Origin: JABFXX01 sp036489755
GTDB taxonomy: Bacteria; Myxococcota_A; Polyangia; Haliangiales; Haliangiaceae
Length of the DNA stretch: 64,000 bases
Reading direction: 5' to 3'
NCBI GenBank assembly: GCA_036489755.1
Contig: DASXFD010000084.1
Coordinates: 1-64,000, forward strand
Within the stretch, counting starts at the first letter, position 1; every line of letters begins with the position of its first letter. A program made the translations under genes and the position numbers. Shown here in pieces: positions 62,077-64,000 of this stretch. Below the pieces are notes generated by a model, which was not told the origin of the DNA, searched no databases, and saw only the letters and a list, made by a program, of their open reading frames with translations.

Positions 62077-62892
62077 CTTCGCGAACGCGAGCAGATCCGC
62101 GCTCACGCGATCCTTCATCGTCGCGACGAGCCCGTGCGGCGCACCTTTGTACGTCTCGAGCTTCGCGTTCTTCACGCGCTTCGCGGTGAGCAGCGCCGTG
62201 TCGTTGTACGGCACGACCTGATCGTCGTCGCCGTGAATGACGAGCGTCGGCACGTCGAACTTCGCGAGGTCGTCGTTGAAGTCGGTCTCCGAGAACGCTT
62301 TGACGCACTCGAACACGGCGTGATTCGACGCGAGCATGCTCTGCGCCGCGAACGTGGTGCGGAGCCCCTGCGACGACTTCGCGCCCTGACGGTTGAAGCC
62401 GTAGAACGACTCGGCGAAGTCGATGAAGAACTGCGTCCGATCCGCGAGCAGCGCGTTGCGGATCTGATCGAACACCTCGAGCGGGAGGCCGCCGGGGTTC
62501 GCGGGAGTCTTGAGCAGCAGCGGCGGAACGGCGCTAATCAGCACAGTGCCGGCAACACGCTTGGTGCCGTAGCGCCCGATATAGCGGGCGACCTCGCCGC
62601 CGCCCATCGAGTGACCGACCATCAGCGCGCGCTTCAGATCGAGCTTTTCCAGGAGCGACGCCAGATCGTCCGCGTACGTATTCATGTCGTGGCCGTTCCA
62701 CGGCTGATCGGAACGGCCGAAGCCGCGCCGGTCGTGCGCGACGCATCGGTAACCTCGCGATGCGAGGAACATCATCTGATCCTCGAACGCGTCGGCATCG
62801 AGCGGCCAGCCGTGACTGAATACGATCGGGCGCCCCGAGCCCCAATCCTTGTAGAAGATCTGCGTGCCGTCTTTCGTGGTGAACGTGGTCAT
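62065..62892 (-). CDS. Non-heme chloroperoxidase/arylesterase-type alpha/beta hydrolase
   Basis: ATG 62892 gives 275 residues: FSHGWPLDADAF (oxyanion), DRRGFGRSDQPW, GHSMGGGEVARYIG (Ser), HGDDDQVVP (Asp) and GAPHGL (His). The HGWPL...RRGFGRS...GHSMGGGE combination is typical of cofactor-free chloroperoxidases, which are esterases able to make peracids. There is no signal peptide. It converges with the stress-protein gene (12-nt overlap). The natural substrate is unknown. Confidence 0.9.
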   Translation of the reverse strand: MTTFTTKDGTQIFYKDWGSGRPIVFSHGWPLDADAFEDQMMFLASRGYRCVAHDRRGFGRSDQPWNGHDMNTYADDLASLLEKLDLKRALMVGHSMGGGEVARYIGRYGTKRVAGTVLISAVPPLLLKTPANPGGLPLEVFDQIRNALLADRTQFFIDFAESFYGFNRQGAKSSQGLRTTFAAQSMLASNHAVFECVKAFSETDFNDDLAKFDVPTLVIHGDDDQVVPYNDTALLTAKRVKNAKLETYKGAPHGLVATMKDRVSADLLAFAKSLS

Positions 62893-62935
62893 GCGTCGCC
62901 TCCTTGGCGTGCACGGCCACAAGCACTACGCGTGC

Positions 62936-64000
62936 CTACGCGCGCTCGAGATACGCGGCCGTCGCCATGCCGCCCGCCGTGCACACGCCGACGACCGCAC
63001 GACGCTTGTTGCGACGGCCGAGCTCCATCATCGTCGAGCCGAGGTAGCGAATCCCCGACATCCCGTACGGATGACCGAGTGGCACCGCGCCGCCGTTGAC
63101 GTTCGTGATCTCCCACGGCGTCTCGAGCTGCGCCTGGTTGTAGAGCGTCGTCACCGCGTACGCTTCGTGAAGCTCCCACAGGTCGACGTCGTGCGCGGCG
63201 AGCGCGTGATGCGCCATCAGCTTCTTGATCGCCGGCGCGATCGCGATGCTCATCTCTTCGGGCGGCACGCCGGCGAGCTGCATGCCGCGGAACAAGCCGA
63301 GGATCGGCAACCCGCGGCGCGCGGCGACGTCGGCGTCCATCATCACGACCGCGGCCGCGCCGTCGGAGAGCTGCGACGCGTTGCCGGCCGTCGTCGTGCC
63401 GCCGGGATATACCGGCTTGAGCGCGGCGAGCTTGTCGAGCGTCGTATCGGGCCGCGGGCCTTCGTCGCGATCGAGCGTGACCTCTTGATCGTGGCTCGTG
63501 TTGGTCGCCTTGTCGGTGACCTTCATCGTCGTCTTGAACGGGACGATCTCCTGCGCGAGCTTGCCGGCGGCGATCGCGGCGGCCACGCGCTGCTGGCTCT
63601 GCACGACGTACGCGTCTTGCTGCTCGCGCGTGATGTTGTACTTCTTCGCGACGAAGTCGGCCGTCTGATTCATCGTCCACCACACCGCCGGCATTCGTTG
63701 CTGCAGCGGCGCGTAGAAGAAGTTGTTCAGATTGAGGTGAAACTGCACGAGGCTGATGCTCTCGACGCCGGCCGCGATCCCGACCGTGGCCTCGCCGGCG
63801 GCGATCCGATTCGCGACGATCGATGCGGCACTCAGACCCGATCCGCAGTAGCGATTGATCGTCATGCCGGGCACGTGATCGCCGAGCCCGGCGGCGAGCG
63901 CGGCGTTGCGCGCGATGTTGTGGCCGGTCGCGCCTTCCGGCAATCCGCAACCGACGACGACGTCTTCGACCTCGCCGGGCTCGATGCCCGCGCGCGCGAT
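62936..64000 (-). CDS. Thiolase (acetyl-CoA acetyltransferase / 3-ketoacyl-CoA thiolase), 5' end cut by window
   Basis: The minus-strand frame is open to the right edge. The nucleophilic Cys is in NRYCGSG (about nt 63846), with ELHEAYAV, GGAVPLGHPYGMSG (His) and CTAGGMATAAY (proton-shuttling Cys) near the C-terminus. It condenses or cleaves acyl-CoAs, as in beta-oxidation or acetoacetyl-CoA formation. The roughly 354 visible residues miss only the very N-terminus. Its stop is 43 nt downstream of the window's hydrolase gene start; both are on the minus strand and may be co-transcribed. Confidence 0.92.
   Translation of the reverse strand: MARAGIEPGEVEDVVVGCGLPEGATGHNIARNAALAAGLGDHVPGMTINRYCGSGLSAASIVANRIAAGEATVGIAAGVESISLVQFHLNLNNFFYAPLQQRMPAVWWTMNQTADFVAKKYNITREQQDAYVVQSQQRVAAAIAAGKLAQEIVPFKTTMKVTDKATNTSHDQEVTLDRDEGPRPDTTLDKLAALKPVYPGGTTTAGNASQLSDGAAAVVMMDADVAARRGLPILGLFRGMQLAGVPPEEMSIAIAPAIKKLMAHHALAAHDVDLWELHEAYAVTTLYNQAQLETPWEITNVNGGAVPLGHPYGMSGIRYLGSTMMELGRRNKRRAVVGVCTAGGMATAAYLERA

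Noticed and set aside
62936..64000. Thiolase as part of the PHB gene pair (phaA)
   Set aside because: It lies more than 33 kb from phaZ/bdhA in the window and has no synthase or reductase beside it; a general beta-oxidation-type thiolase is equally possible.

Overview
The window is high-GC, gene-dense bacterial DNA. It most resembles the Myxococcota (Polyangia/Nannocystineae-like). This is inferred from the gene content: many lipobox-bearing secreted proteins, Hanks-type Ser/Thr kinases, an oxidosqualene cyclase with a squalene-epoxidase-like monooxygenase, a PUFA/enediyne-type iterative polyketide synthase, and delta-60-repeat and P-domain lipoproteins. No rRNA, tRNA, CRISPR array or phage was seen. 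No stretch over 300 bp lacks a gene. The two longest gaps are 46537-46808 (a MITE-like element) and 60356-60604 (a divergent upstream region in which I see nothing specific).

Region 1 (1-11.9 kb) is a polyketide/glycolipid-type cluster on the + strand. It holds the 3' part of an AT-ACP-KR synthase, a KS-AT-DH-PPTase synthase broken by an in-frame TAG just before the KS active-site Cys, a discrete ACP, two alpha/beta hydrolases, an MGT-type glycosyltransferase and a membrane-anchored methyltransferase. From the second synthase onward every gene overlaps the next, so this looks like one transcription unit. Region 2 (11.9-24.7 kb) has a cyclophilin, predicted outer-membrane proteins and lipoproteins, two divergent Ser/Thr kinases with DWG in place of DFG, two small membrane proteins, a beta carbonic anhydrase, an SDR and a DUF1906 lipoprotein with six C-terminal repeats.

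Region 3 (24.8-39.9 kb) has a GST, a GNAT acetyltransferase, a DUF3127 protein with an SSB-like acidic tail, an RluA-type pseudouridine synthase, a coupled 3-hydroxybutyrate dehydrogenase / PHB depolymerase pair, a class-I methyltransferase lacking a clear start codon, a secreted GH5 glycosidase, a beta-barrel gene remnant, an AddAB-type helicase-nuclease pair and a delta-60 lipoprotein. Region 4 (39.9-45.5 kb) is a sterol locus: a squalene-epoxidase-like enzyme is translationally coupled to an oxidosqualene cyclase whose product-determining residues are of the cycloartenol-synthase type and which carries an extra N-terminal region. A hypothetical protein and an EamA transporter follow.

Region 5 (45.5-52.9 kb) has an outer-membrane protein, a 287-bp MITE-like element lying between convergent genes, a GAF-PAS hybrid histidine kinase whose stop codon lies in that element, and a five-gene overlapping operon: a small protein, two cupin/zinc-knuckle proteins, DUF3311 and an SSS transporter. 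Region 6 (52.1-60.4 kb) is a minus-strand lipid-uptake/hydrolysis set: a secreted alpha/beta hydrolase, FadL, a VolA-like lipase lipoprotein and a penicillin-acylase-family lipoprotein. Region 7 (60.6-64 kb) has two coupled DUF2382 stress-type proteins, a chloroperoxidase-type hydrolase and the 3' part of a thiolase gene cut by the window edge.
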